DNA of 64,000 bases from Ceratorhiza oryzae-sativae (GCA_030998015.1 JARWMV010000235.1:1240001-1304000), one strand, 5' to 3'. Counted from the stretch's first letter, positions 10,447 to 20,311 are shown. Program-made: numbers and translations. The notes: generated from the letters alone by a model not told the origin.

Positions 10447-10965
10447 AGGTAAAGATTTGAGTATATATGTGTGCATTTGTAAACCATCAAAACTCACAAT
10501 TTTTTTATGCTCCTGTGCAGCTCGGGTGAGGTCCTCCACCCAATTCCACAGAAGTACATTCTCCCCTGCTTTGCCTGTTAAATGGTGATGTAAGACATTG
10601 ACAATTGCCTCAAGCAATGATCCCCTTCCCTTTAGCTGTATGGGTTGGTTCACATGTCAAGGGCCAAATACCAACTTGAGGTGGTGGTTCAGGGCACCTT
10701 GGGGTGTGCCATAGAACACAATATTGCTAGGATCAAGTACCAAGCTGGGGAAAGGGTATATATTTGGGTGATCAGATAAATAAGCTGGGAGTTCTTGAAG
10801 GTATTGGAGTAATGTAACTAGTCTAGGATTGTAGGTAGAGGTACTCATTGATTTAATTAAGTGGAGAGTGGGTATGGAAATGTTATGGAGCGACGACTGC
10901 ATGCTAAACCCACCCTCTATTTGTACCCTGTCACTCCTGCCCTCCATTTCAAATTTGACTGCCAT
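10432..10965 (-). pseudogene. Fragment of an unrecognised gene with one nonsense codon
   Basis: A single minus frame runs from 10965 to 10432 with one TGA at 10657-10659, which a CGA-to-TGA change would explain. Readable pieces are SYNPRLVTLLQYLQELPAY-like and GSLLEAIVNVLHHHLTGKAG, which look like real protein. A GT...TGTAG intron is possible near 10440-10500. The family is unknown; a piece of another transposon is likely given the setting. Confidence 0.4.
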
Positions 10966-11097
10966 TACTCATCAGCACAGCCACTGCTTGAAGGTGCTAG
11001 CAAACCAGTTTCAAACCTCCACTGGATGTTTCAAACCCCAGTTTTTTGGGTTGGTAAGTTACATGGTTTGGTAAGATATGATTCTTACCAAGCCCTA

Positions 11098-11585
11098 AAG
11101 CAGAACAAGCCATAAACAAGGTCACGTGACCTTGGCGCTTAACTGGCGCTTATGGCAGTTACCCTGAACTTGCTCCAGCATTTCTCTCCCTTGTTACTTG
11201 GAGCAAGGAGCAAGTTGTCACGTGATCTTGGTGCTTACAGCAGGATCACATGATCTCAGCGCTTACCCCTCAGACCTTGCGCAGCTCTATAAGATTCAGA
11301 GCCACACAAACTTAAGATAAACAATTACCTAACCCATGGTACTATATATAACCTGTACCTACTGCAGATTGTGCTTAAATAATACGTCTGCAGCCACTGC
11401 AGCCATAGGCATATATAAGGAGGATAAAGCAAGACTGGACACCTCAGCTTGCTTTATCTTGTCAACCACCATAGACCATAGCAATCACTGTAACTAGAAC
11501 ACTCAATACATACTGCATAACACCAAACTGTCAATGCAGCCACTACTTAAGTGCTTTGCAAGGAAGCATCCAGAGGGTCATGACA
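11098..11585 (+). repeat. LTR family 2, copy A (5'-truncated)
   Basis: It matches 16251-16732 almost end to end and finishes GGGTCATGACA. It lacks the first 68 bp present in copy B. Internal signals are a palindrome GGTCACGTGACC near 11121, an AACTTGCTCC/GGAGCAAGTT inverted repeat, a CTATAAG box near 11286 and GCATATATAAGG near 11408. Confidence 0.75.
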
Positions 11586-12890
11586 TTATGGATTACTAAC
11601 ATTTTCTATTATTTTAGTCTGCTCCGCCAACCTCAATCAATGCCTCTGTAATTAAATCGTGAATTACTTGAATTTGTATCTGACTCAATTGTACTATTTT
11701 GTGTTCCATTAAACAGTACAAATTTCCTGCTCTCCAAGGCATATTTTATTAGGTTTTTAGAATAAGATCTCAGAGAGATATAGAGGTTGCAATATTTCCT
11801 CTTATCAGGAATTATTGATTACAACATTGCACTGCTCATATCTTGGCAACTGCTTATGCTATCAAAGTGATCTTATGCTCTATCAATAGCCAATCTTCAG
11901 TGATATCTGCTGCCCAAAGATTGTCATGATCCACTGGATCCTTGCACCAGAATGGCCTGAAGATCATTAGAATCTTACTGGACCATCAATCAAGATCTAA
12001 TGACTCCAGTGAGTCAGGAGAGCCTTCCAAATTGATCCAGAAGCTTCTCTGACTAACTATATGACTCACTGAGATGTAGCCTCTGTTCATTACATGTATA
12101 TACTATGATAATATGATCTACAAGCCAATAGCAGGTCTCAGATGCATCAATGCCTTTGACCCACACCCTGTCTTTACTCTCTCATCCTATACTGGGCTAG
12201 GGTGTACCCCAAGTATAGCAGTACCCTCTTTTGATGATTGCACTGGCATGCATGCATCTATTTGGCTCTGGAATGCCCTCCTCAGGGTATAAAAGGACCT
12301 CCTCTGAGGCCCTTCCAGACCACCTTCCCTTCACTACTCAACCCAGACTGGTTATTGGTTTCTTTTCTCTTTCTATTTCTCTTGTCTGTGTGTGATTTCT
12401 TATATAACTAGTACTGAGGAATAAAGTACCAAATTAGTTATATACTGTCTGATTAATCGTATCTTATATACAGAGATATATAAGGATACAATATTGCCTG
12501 ATTGAGCATGACATTAAGTACCAGCTATTAGAGGAAATCTAAGTACCTGTAGCTGAGGAAGTACACACATTAGGCAGCCCACCATCTATCCTATAAGCTA
12601 TTGCCTAAGCCTAGTATTAAGATTAGTATCAGTTAGTCCAAGCAACTAGGGCTGAACTACATTTAAGATATCTAAGGGAACCTGACCTTAGTAGTCTTGC
12701 TCTTTATACCTATAAATTAGTCAGTTTACACTGTGAAAGATTAAGACTACCTTGAGTGTTACTTGATCGCATTGCAACTACTTTGAGCCTTCTTACTCTA
12801 GTCTAAGAAGTATTGAGTACAATTAGTGTATACTAACATATCTACATTTTCTTAAGCTCTAGATATTCAAGTGTACCCTGACCTGTAACA
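11586..12890 (+). repeat. LTR family 1, copy 2 (apparent solo LTR)
   Basis: About 1.3 kb colinear with 8538-9840, including TATAAAA (12288-12294), AATAAA and the CCTGTAACA end. The 5' TG is missing or altered at the junction with LTR family 2. Most CpG sites of copy 1 appear here as TpG or CpA. There is no matching internal sequence on either side, so it looks like a solo LTR. Confidence 0.85.
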
Positions 12891-13504
12891 TGTACATCCC
12901 AAAGAAGTTAAGGGATGAAAGGAACTGGATCAATGATGACAAGTACCTGGATCCCAGGTTAGGGGTCCTGATATGGCATGGAAGCTGGAAGCCAACAACA
13001 AGAAACACCTTGCTAAGAACACCAATGTACATCATTGACAATATAGTGGGACCAAATGTTGATGTGGTGGCCAAGGCAGCAAGACAACAGAGGAGGGCTG
13101 CAGGCCAAATGGCAGACAGGGGGGACTGGGAGGTGGAGCACCAGGCCAAGGCATTGTTGGAAGAGTGGAAGTTGACACTGGCTGCACTGTATGTGGGACT
13201 GCTCAAAGCAACTACCACTGATGAGATGTTTACTGCTATCAGGACAAAGCAGGCAAACATGAGCAACTTCCAAAATTGGGTGAAGGTGCACCCAAACAAA
13301 AACACCAATTATGACACAGATATGATGAGCCTTACATCAAGCCTAGAATCACTGGTTGTGGCTGAGGAAGAAGCAAAGCCAGTGATAAAGGAACCTACCC
13401 CAGACCCAGCTGTGGAGGAAGCCAAACAGGACTGGGACTGGTGGGGAAATAAGCTTGTCAAAGCTCTGGAGGAGGTGCCACTGTTAGAACCAGCCCCCAT
13501 ATGA
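12890..13504 (+). CDS. Unknown ORF, left member of the Rep-containing block (5' end cut by LTR)
   Basis: The nominal ATG uses the last A of LTR copy 2, so the real N-terminus was probably removed by that insertion. The 204-residue frame begins YIPKKLRDERNWINDDKYL and has Trp-rich and Ala/Arg-rich stretches (KAARQQRRAAGQMADRG). It ends in an acidic Pro-rich tail with WDWWGNKL. No stop or frame break is seen. It converges on the minus-strand gene at 13591, with T-rich sequence between them. I do not recognise the family; a structural or accessory protein of a small DNA element is one possibility. Confidence 0.5.
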   Translation: MYIPKKLRDERNWINDDKYLDPRLGVLIWHGSWKPTTRNTLLRTPMYIIDNIVGPNVDVVAKAARQQRRAAGQMADRGDWEVEHQAKALLEEWKLTLAALYVGLLKATTTDEMFTAIRTKQANMSNFQNWVKVHPNKNTNYDTDMMSLTSSLESLVVAEEEAKPVIKEPTPDPAVEEAKQDWDWWGNKLVKALEEVPLLEPAPI

Positions 13505-13590
13505 CCACTTTGCCTCCCATGGATTTTCTTTTTTTTTTCAAATGTATATGAGTTTTATTTTTACATATCAAACCTAATACATTTTACTCT

Positions 13591-14123
13591 CTATTTACGT
13601 TTGCCCTTGAGGGGCTGGGTATAGGGCTTCTTGCCCTTTTTATCCTTCTTATTGGTCTGAACAACTGACCAAGTAGTGGGCTGCAGCCAAGGGGCCTCCT
13701 CCCCTGGGAAGTTGGCCATGTAGTTCTGGAAACACCCAGAACCAGACACTGCAAAGGGCAAAGCCTCATCAAACAAGGGGGCAGAGCCCTCCTCAAAGAA
13801 TTCAGCAAGAGCAGCCTGGTGAGACTGCTCCTCAAAGGACTTGTAGTCCTGATCAACAAGTGCCCAGACACGCTCAAGGGTGGCCTCATGGGCCCAACCA
13901 TCAAGGAGTATGCACTCTTCTACAGAGAAAATAAGCAACGTGAGACTGACAAAGAACAGGCACATGTACCTGGCACCCCACAGAAGAACCAATCCCTGAC
14001 ACCTCCATAGAAGTCTTCAAGGGAGGCATTGCACACAGCATTGCAGTAGACGCAGTACTCCCCCTCAGGGAGAGACCAGCAGGTGCAGTCAAGGGGATTG
14101 TAGTTAAGGGAAATAACATGCAT
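13591..14123 (-). CDS. Spliced Cys-rich small protein, minus strand, in the Rep block
   Basis: Exons 14123-13970 and 13919-13591 join in phase across a 50-nt GT...CTGTAG intron (13920-13969) to give 160 residues. The first exon is dense in Cys (DCTCWSL, CVYCNAVC, WFFCGVP), suggesting a small zinc-binding fold. The second is acidic, then ends in a basic tail (KKDKKGKKP, PLKGKRK) that could act as nuclear targeting or nucleic-acid binding. It diverges from the Rep pseudogene across about 420 bp and converges on the ORF at 12890-13504. The function is unknown. Confidence 0.5.
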
Positions 14124-14542
14124 AGTAAAGACAGGATGAGGAAGGGAAACAACAAAACCACCAACATTAAAAAATCACAGTGCAACACAATAACTTGCAC
14201 AAACATCAAAACAAAGTCTGGTCAGGTGACACCAGTGGACACATGACCATCTGCCAGAAAACAAACAACAAAGCACAGAAATCACATGACCTAGCCTAGT
14301 CATGTGAATATATACTATCCCCTAACTACCAGAGGGGTTGGAGAGGGGGCACCGACTGAAGTGGAGGAGCAGAGGCCCTGAGTGTAGCAAGGAATAAGGC
14401 CAACATGGGGGAATGCAGGAAGGGCACCCCTTGGAGATGCGTCATAACCAGCACAAGCCTACATCAGGAAACCACATGACCACAACAACCAGAGAGAGTA
14501 TATCTAGGGGACACCTTTGGGGGTAAAGGGGGCTATCATCTC
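14124..14542. promoter_or_regulatory. Divergent intergenic region with inverted repeat and direct repeats
   Basis: It lies between the outward-facing Cys-rich gene and Rep. CACATGAC (14283-14290) and GTCATGTG (14299-14306) form a perfect 8-bp stem with an 8-nt loop. CACATGACC recurs at 14240-14248 and 14473-14481. A TATA-like GTATATC lies near 14498. Such a layout fits a replication origin or a two-way promoter of a small circular element. The usual TAATATTAC nonanucleotide is not present. Confidence 0.45.
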
Positions 14543-15872
14543 ATGCCCTCCCCACAAGACACATCTACCTCTAAAAACACCAACAATGCTAAGCAAAGAT
14601 GGCTCAAACGTGGGAACACCCCAGCCAAACAGATCAAGCACAGGGTGGAGGTTGGCATCGCCATTGCTGGTGCTCTTGGAATCAAGCCAAGCCCCCTCAC
14701 CCACTTCTACGCAGCTTATGCTGATGGATCACAGGTCCAAAGAGCCAACCAAAACCACACTGGCCCCCCAATTCTGTGTCCAGACCAGGGCAGTGCTGCT
14801 GACCCGGTCGAAGCTATGCAATCAGCCCTCAAGTGGGCTCACTGCCCAATACAAGGTGTTCTGCTGCCACCAGCCCAATCACTGGGCAACTTTAGCCATG
14901 GTCGAACAGCACAACCCAGAGGAGCCAAACTACAACTTGACCTGACCCTTGCATGTCCACACCCTCTCCATCAGCCAGGAATGGAAGGGTGGGTGGAACA
15001 CCCAGAATGCAGGGTTCTGGGACTTTGAGGGGCAACACCCCAACATACAGCCCAAAGACCTCAAGGACAGGCCAGGAGGCAACCCAGCAAGGGACACCTT
15101 CAACTACCTCTGGAAGGACATCAGAGCTAATGGCAAGGAGATAGAGGATTTGATGGCAGGGGACCTGACCTTGGAAAGGTTGGAGGAGATCTTGGTGAAG
15201 GGAAAGGGTGGAAAACAGTCAAGGATGGAGGCAGACTTGGAGGATAGGACAGAGATTGTTGCCTTAGCAATGAAATAGGAGTACTACTAGGTGTTCAAGT
15301 GCCTCCGCCCCCTCCAGATGGTGACAATGTGGAACTTGGTATGAGCATATGCTGAGTACACATACAAGGAAGACCAGGGTTGCATGCCTGCAATCCCTGT
15401 GGAGTTAGAGGTCCTGGAAGACTGGGAGCACATCAACTGAGCAGACAGATGGTTTGCTGAGGAGGTTGAGAAGAGGGGAAGAGGGGTGTGCCATCGCATC
15501 CTGGTGATAGAAGGAGAAACTGGAATGGGGAAAACAGTGTATGCACAATGCAAGGGCTGCCACAGCTGGATGTGCAATGTGTGGAATGTGGGCAACTTGT
15601 CAGAAGATGCCGACATTTGGATCCTGGACAACATGGTCCAGTCAAACAGGAAGTACTCGCTCAAGGCCCTGAGCCAGTACAAGGTGGACTTCACAGGCAG
15701 GTACGCGCATGTGAAATCGATGAAGGTACAACCAACAGTTATTCTGGGAAATAGCTGGTCAGCAATCATGTAGTGTTGGTCGGACATAGAGGGGGAAGAA
15801 GGGGACTTATGGGTATCAAGAAATGTAGAATGGGTGTACTCAGGAGGAAAACCATTCTTTGTATTCCCTTAG
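14543..15872 (+). pseudogene. Rolling-circle Rep of CRESS DNA (geminivirus/genomovirus-like) type, inactivated
   Basis: The order of motifs is that of a Rep endonuclease-helicase: a degenerate motif I (GLTAQY) near 14840, motif II LHVHTL at 14949-14966, a GRS-type segment with GQHPNI, motif III YLWKD at 15105-15119, Walker A GETGMGKT at 15513-15536, Walker B-like IWILDNM near 15620, and motif C ILGN near 15741. The C-terminal part keeps one frame from about 14826 to a TAG at 15870. It is interrupted by stops at 14943, 15276, 15288, 15342, 15438 and 15771, each reachable by one transition. The N-terminal about 90 residues read best from the ATG at 14543 in another frame, so an intron or an indel lies before motif I. 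Rep proteins nick and unwind circular DNA; this copy cannot. Confidence 0.85.
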
Positions 15873-15990
15873 AATAATTTACTTTATTGTACAACTTCTG
15901 CTATGCCCATCCAAACAGTTGGGGCATTCTGAGAAGAAGCAGACAACTCCTCACCCCTGAATAACCTCCACAACAAAGAAAAGAAAAAAC

Positions 15991-16117
15991 AATCTCATGT
16001 AACAAAGAGGTTAAGGGGTCTAGCCTGACTCAGCCTGACCCCACTGAACAATACTGAATCAGCTGAAAGGTTGTTGGTTCAAGTCCAGTGCCCTTAACCT
16101 CCTCAGTGCATGAGATT
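15991..16117. other. tRNA-like double inverted repeat
   Basis: AATCTCATG (15991-15999) pairs with CATGAGATT (16109-16117), and inside it GAGGTTAAGGG (16007-16017) pairs with CCCTTAACCTC (16091-16101). The enclosed sequence holds GGTTCAAGTCC, a match to the tRNA T-arm/B-box, with 5-bp stem potential, and TAGC near the A-box position. The D and anticodon arms do not fold well. It is best read as a tRNA-derived sequence or SINE-like relic, not a working tRNA. Confidence 0.55.
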
Positions 16118-16168
16118 CCTTTTGCATAAGGATCTAAACCATGTCTTGAGGTCCCCCAAGACATGTCC

Positions 16169-16182
16169 AAAGGGGGGGATAA
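16169..16182 (+). other. Polypurine tract of LTR family 2 element
   Basis: AAAGGGGGGGATAA abuts the LTR start TGTTATGACC at 16183. The bases before it can be read as CPKGG, as at the pol end of the second gypsy element, so a scrap of that element's pol may remain. Confidence 0.6.
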
Positions 16183-18029
16183 TGTTATGACCTGTCAAAC
16201 AGATGTAACAGAGTAACCAAATATTTTTACAGATTTATGGCATTTTTCCTAAGCAGAACAAGCCATAAACAAGGTCATGTGACCTTGGCACTTAACCAGT
16301 GCTTATGGTGGTTACCCTGAACTTGCTCCAGCATTTCTCTCCATTGTTACTTGGAGTGAGGAGCAAGTTGTCATGTGATCTTGGCACTTACAGCAGGATC
16401 ACGTGACCTCAGTGCTTACCTCTCAGACCTCACACAGCTCTATAAGATTCAGAGCTGCACAAACTTAAGATAAACAATTACCTAAACCATCATACTGTAT
16501 ATAACCTGCACCTACTGCGGATTGTGCTTAGATAATACATCTGCAGCCACTGCAGCCACAGGCATATATAAGAAGGATAAAGCAAGACTGGACACCTCAG
16601 CTTGCTTTATCTTGTCAACCACCATAGACCATAGCAAACACTGTAACTAGAACACTCAATACATACTGCATAGCACCAAACCATCAACACAGCCACTACT
16701 TAAGTGCTTCACAAGGAAGCATCCAGAGGGTCTGTTACAGGTCAGGGTACACTTGAATATCTAGAGCTTAAGCAAAGGTAGATATGTTAGTATACACTAA
16801 TCATACTCAATACTTCTTAGACTAGAGTAAGAAGGCTCAAAGTAGTTGCAATGCAATCAAGTAACACTCAAGGTAGTCTTAATCTTTCACAGTATAAACT
16901 GACTAATTTATAGGTATAAAGAGCAAGACTACTAAGGTCAGGTTCCCTTTGATATCTTAAATGTAGTTCAGCCCTAGTTGCTTGGACTAACTGATACTAA
17001 TCTTAATACTAGACTTAAGCAATAGCTTATAGGATAGATGGTGGGCTGCCTAATGTGTGTACTTCCTCAGCTACAGGTACTTAGATTTCCTCTAATAGCT
17101 GGTACTTAATGTCATGCTCACTCAGGCAATATTGTATCCTTATATATCTCTGTACATAAGATACAATGAATCAGACAGTATATAACTAATATGGTACTTT
17201 ATTCCTCAGTACTAGTTATATAAGAAATCACACACAGACAAGAGAAATAGAAAGAGAAAAGAAACCAATAACTGGTCTGGGTTGAGTAAGAGGAGGTGGT
17301 CTGGAAGGGCCTCAGAGGAGGTCCTTTTATACCCTGAGGAGGGCATTCCAGAGCCAAATAGATGCATGCATGCCAGTGCAATCATCAAAAGAGGGTACTG
17401 CTATACTTGGGGTACACCCTAGCCCAGTATAGGATGAGAGAGTAAAGACAGGGTGTGGATCAAAGGCATTGATGCATCTGAGACCTGCTATTGGCTTGTA
17501 GATCATATTATCATAGTATATACATGTAATGAACAGAGGCTACATCTCAGTGAGTCATAAGGCAAGTCAGAGAAGCTTCTGGATCAATTTGGGAAGCTCT
17601 CCTGACTCACTGGAGTCATTAGATCTTGATTGATGGTCCAGTAAGATTCTAATGATCTTCGGGCCATTCCAGCATGACGATCTTTGGGCAGCAGATACCG
17701 CTGAAGATTAGCTATCGATAGAGCACAAGATCGCTTTGATAGCGTAAGTGGTTGCCAAGATATGAGCAGTGCGATGTTGTAATCAATATCTCCTGATAAG
17801 AGGAAATATTGCAACCTCTGTATCTCTCTGAGATCTTATTGTAAAAACTTAATAAAATATGCGTTGGAGAGCAGGAAATTTGTACTATTTAATGGAATGG
17901 AAAATAGTACAATTCAGAGTGCATACAAATTCAAGTATTTCACAATTTAATTACAGAGGCATTGCTTGAGGTTGGCAGAGCAGACTAAAATAATAGAAAA
18001 TGTTAGTGATCCATAACAGGGTCACGACA
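16183..18029 (+). repeat. LTR family 2, copy B, split by a family 1 LTR
   Basis: The repeat runs 16183-16732 and resumes at 18019-18029, ending GGGTCACGACA. It starts TGTTATGACC right after a polypurine tract, so it was a 3' LTR. From 16251 it matches copy A (11098-11585). The interruption is LTR family 1 copy 3 with GGGTC on both sides. Confidence 0.8.
16733..18018 (-). repeat. LTR family 1, copy 3, solo LTR with 5-bp target duplication
   Basis: Reverse complement of 8538-9840, 1286 bp, with intact ends (TGTTACAG at 16733 and CCATAACA at 18018). GGGTC at 16728-16732 is repeated at 18019-18023, the 5-bp duplication expected for gypsy integration. No internal element sequence remains, so it is a solo LTR formed by LTR-LTR recombination. 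Confidence 0.93.
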
Positions 18030-18830
18030 TCCATAGCACCCAGGTTTTGCTCACCTTGGGTACTTAAGTGTGTTACAATTTGTCTACACTTTTTTTTAGC
18101 AGCAACATGTGCCTCCTGGCCTTCATCAAGTTGCCTGGGAGGTAAAGGTGGTTCATCCTGAGCATAGAAAACAAATAGGTTGTGTTAGTAATTGTGCTTT
18201 TCATTTTTAACCAAAAAATAATCCACTCACCACCTCACCCTCATTTTCTACATTTTCTTCCAGCTGGATCTCTGGCTGTGCCACAGGTTGCACTGGCTGC
18301 CAAGGTGGAGGTTGCACTCTTCCTTGTCCATGACCATGTGGCCTTCCTCTACCCCAAGCTGGCTGAATTGGGTCTGCAGGTTCAACAGTGTCAGCCTGTC
18401 CTCTCCCATGTCCACAGCCACAGGGTTGTCCCCTACCCTGGCCTCACTGAACAGGGGCTGGATCTGGTGGAGCTGCCTGAAGTACTTTTAGTTCTAGGTC
18501 CTGGAAAAAACTTCAAATGACAGACATACCTCAATTAGTGGTAATCCTTGAGCTGCAGCAGCCTGCTGTGCTTCATGTTCTGCATGCTCACAGTCTCTTC
18601 AGGCTTGTTGCGCAATCTGTGCTCTGCTTAAAACTGGTGGATTGGCAGGCAGATTGCTTGGTCCAGCAATGTTGGGTAAATTGTTGGGCTCTACAGCAGC
18701 AGGTATATTGCTTGGTCCAGCAACTGGGGGTTGTGGGATTCTTCTTGCATCAGGACTGATCTGCTCTTGTCCCTGATGATCTGCCTCTCAACCTTGAGAC
18801 CTTACACATTCAGGTGTGGTGGGTTGTGAC
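18030..18830 (-). pseudogene. Degenerate spliced gene, Pro-rich, cut by LTR family 2
   Basis: On the minus strand, Pro/Ala/Asn-rich code (AGPSNIPAAVEPNNLPNIAG near 18700) leads through an intron with GTATGT (about 18530) to a Gln/Pro/Gly-rich exon. A second GTGAGT...GCTCAG intron (about 18230-18160) leads to the exon DEPPLPPRQLDEGQEAHVAA. The frame has TGA stops consistent with CGA changes and is cut off at the family 2 LTR (18029). The family was not recognised; a transposon-carried gene is likely. Confidence 0.4.
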
Positions 18831-19634
18831 CTATCCCTATTGGCTCAGTAAATGAAATCCATGCAGATAGTAGACTTGAACACTCACATGGTAACAGTGT
18901 GATTTGAGTTTTGGTGTCCAAGTGTTTTGAAAAAGCTTAAAATTTGTGATAAGCAACTGCTTATTTCATTAGCCAGTGTATTGAACATTCTCCTGGAACA
19001 CACTCACAACTCTATAAGAGTGTGTTCAATCCTTTGTGATTTTTATGGGGAGTCTAGCAATTTTTTGGATGTGTGCTTTATTTTATGTTCCTCCCCATGA
19101 GGTTGGCACCCCCAATTTTTTGGTGCCAAACCTCCAATGGAAATGCCTCTGTGATCAGTTTGTAATCAAATGTAATTGAAAAAAAGAGCACAGGGGGGGA
19201 GCCTTGGTGATGTGTTTTCATGACTTCTCCCATGAAGTGAAGTGGTGCAAAATGGTGAGGGCTTTCAAATGAGTCTTTGATCAAACAGATTGAGCTAGTA
19301 TTTGTGAAGTTAGCATTATCCTGAACTGAAGATAATTTGGTCCTTTGGTACATAGTAAGTTAATCATTGCTCACACTTAATAGGACTTGTATTATAGATT
19401 TTTCTGTGTTTTATGGGTATTTACATGAGTGAAACAGATCAGAAACAGGCACACAATGGTGAATTTGGTCTGAGCCTGCAAGGGAGGCTGGGTCTGGTGC
19501 TTAAATGTGTCTGGACCCTATACTGGGTATTTTTATGTCAGCTTCCCACAGTCAATCTCTCATTGTAATATAATAGAATAAACTTGACTTAGAGAAAAAT
19601 ATATAAAAGATGTAAAATAAAATATAATAAATTG
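18831..19634. other. AT-rich stretch without a clear gene
   Basis: Only a 91-codon minus frame (19078-19353) of ordinary composition is seen. The sequence has poly-A/T tracts, and AATAAA-type motifs near 19570-19630 precede the next LTR-like repeat. Confidence 0.4.
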
Positions 19635-20311
19635 TGTTCATGACATTGGGTCATGACACTTAGCCTAGCACTTACAGTGGTTATTTAACTTGCTCCTGCA
19701 ATTCTCTCCATTGTAACTTGGAGCAAGGAGCAAGTTATCACATGACCTCAGCACTTACAACAGTCACATGACCTTGGCACTTATCATGGTTATCTCACTC
19801 ACTCCTGCAATTCTCTCCATTGGAATTTGGAGCAAGGAGCAAGTTGTCATGTAACCCTGGTGCTTAACACATCACATGACTTTGGCACTTATGGTGGTTA
19901 CCTAACTTGCTCCTGCAATTCTCTCCATTGTAACTTGGAGCAAGGAGCAAGTTATCATGTGACCCTAGGACCTCATGCAGCTCTATAATATTTGGAGCTG
20001 CAACAACCCTAAGAGCAACTTACATAAGGGTTATAGACAATCATGTGAGGTATCCACACTGTTTACTTATGACCAAACTACTCACATGACCTGTAACACT
20101 GCAGACTGCAGAAAGGTATGACTCACACCTTGTGGAATATATAAGAAATATGGAGCAAGCTGGAGGACCTCAGCTTGCTTTATCTTGTCCACCACAGGGA
20201 CCTTGACCATACACTGTAGAATAGAGACACACAATAGATAGAAATAGACAATACAACTGACATAGCCACTACTTATGGAAGACCACAGGATAGTAACAGG
20301 GGGTCTTGACA
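19635..20311 (+). repeat. LTR-like repeat related to family 2, with three internal hairpin copies
   Basis: Its end (GGGTCTTGACA) and its TATA-containing right part (CTCTATAATATTTGGAGC, GCTTTATCTTGTCCACCAC) resemble family 2. The left half holds three tandem units of about 115 bp, each with a GCTCC...GGAGCAAG inverted repeat and a CACATGAC or CATGTGAC word. Exact ends are uncertain, and no target duplication was seen. Confidence 0.65.

Noticed and set aside
14124..14542. Canonical TAATATTAC nick site for Rep
   Set aside because: Not found in the intergenic region; only the inverted repeat and iteron-like words are present.
16011..16098. Functional tRNA gene
   Set aside because: B-box and acceptor-like pairing exist, but D and anticodon arms do not fold well.
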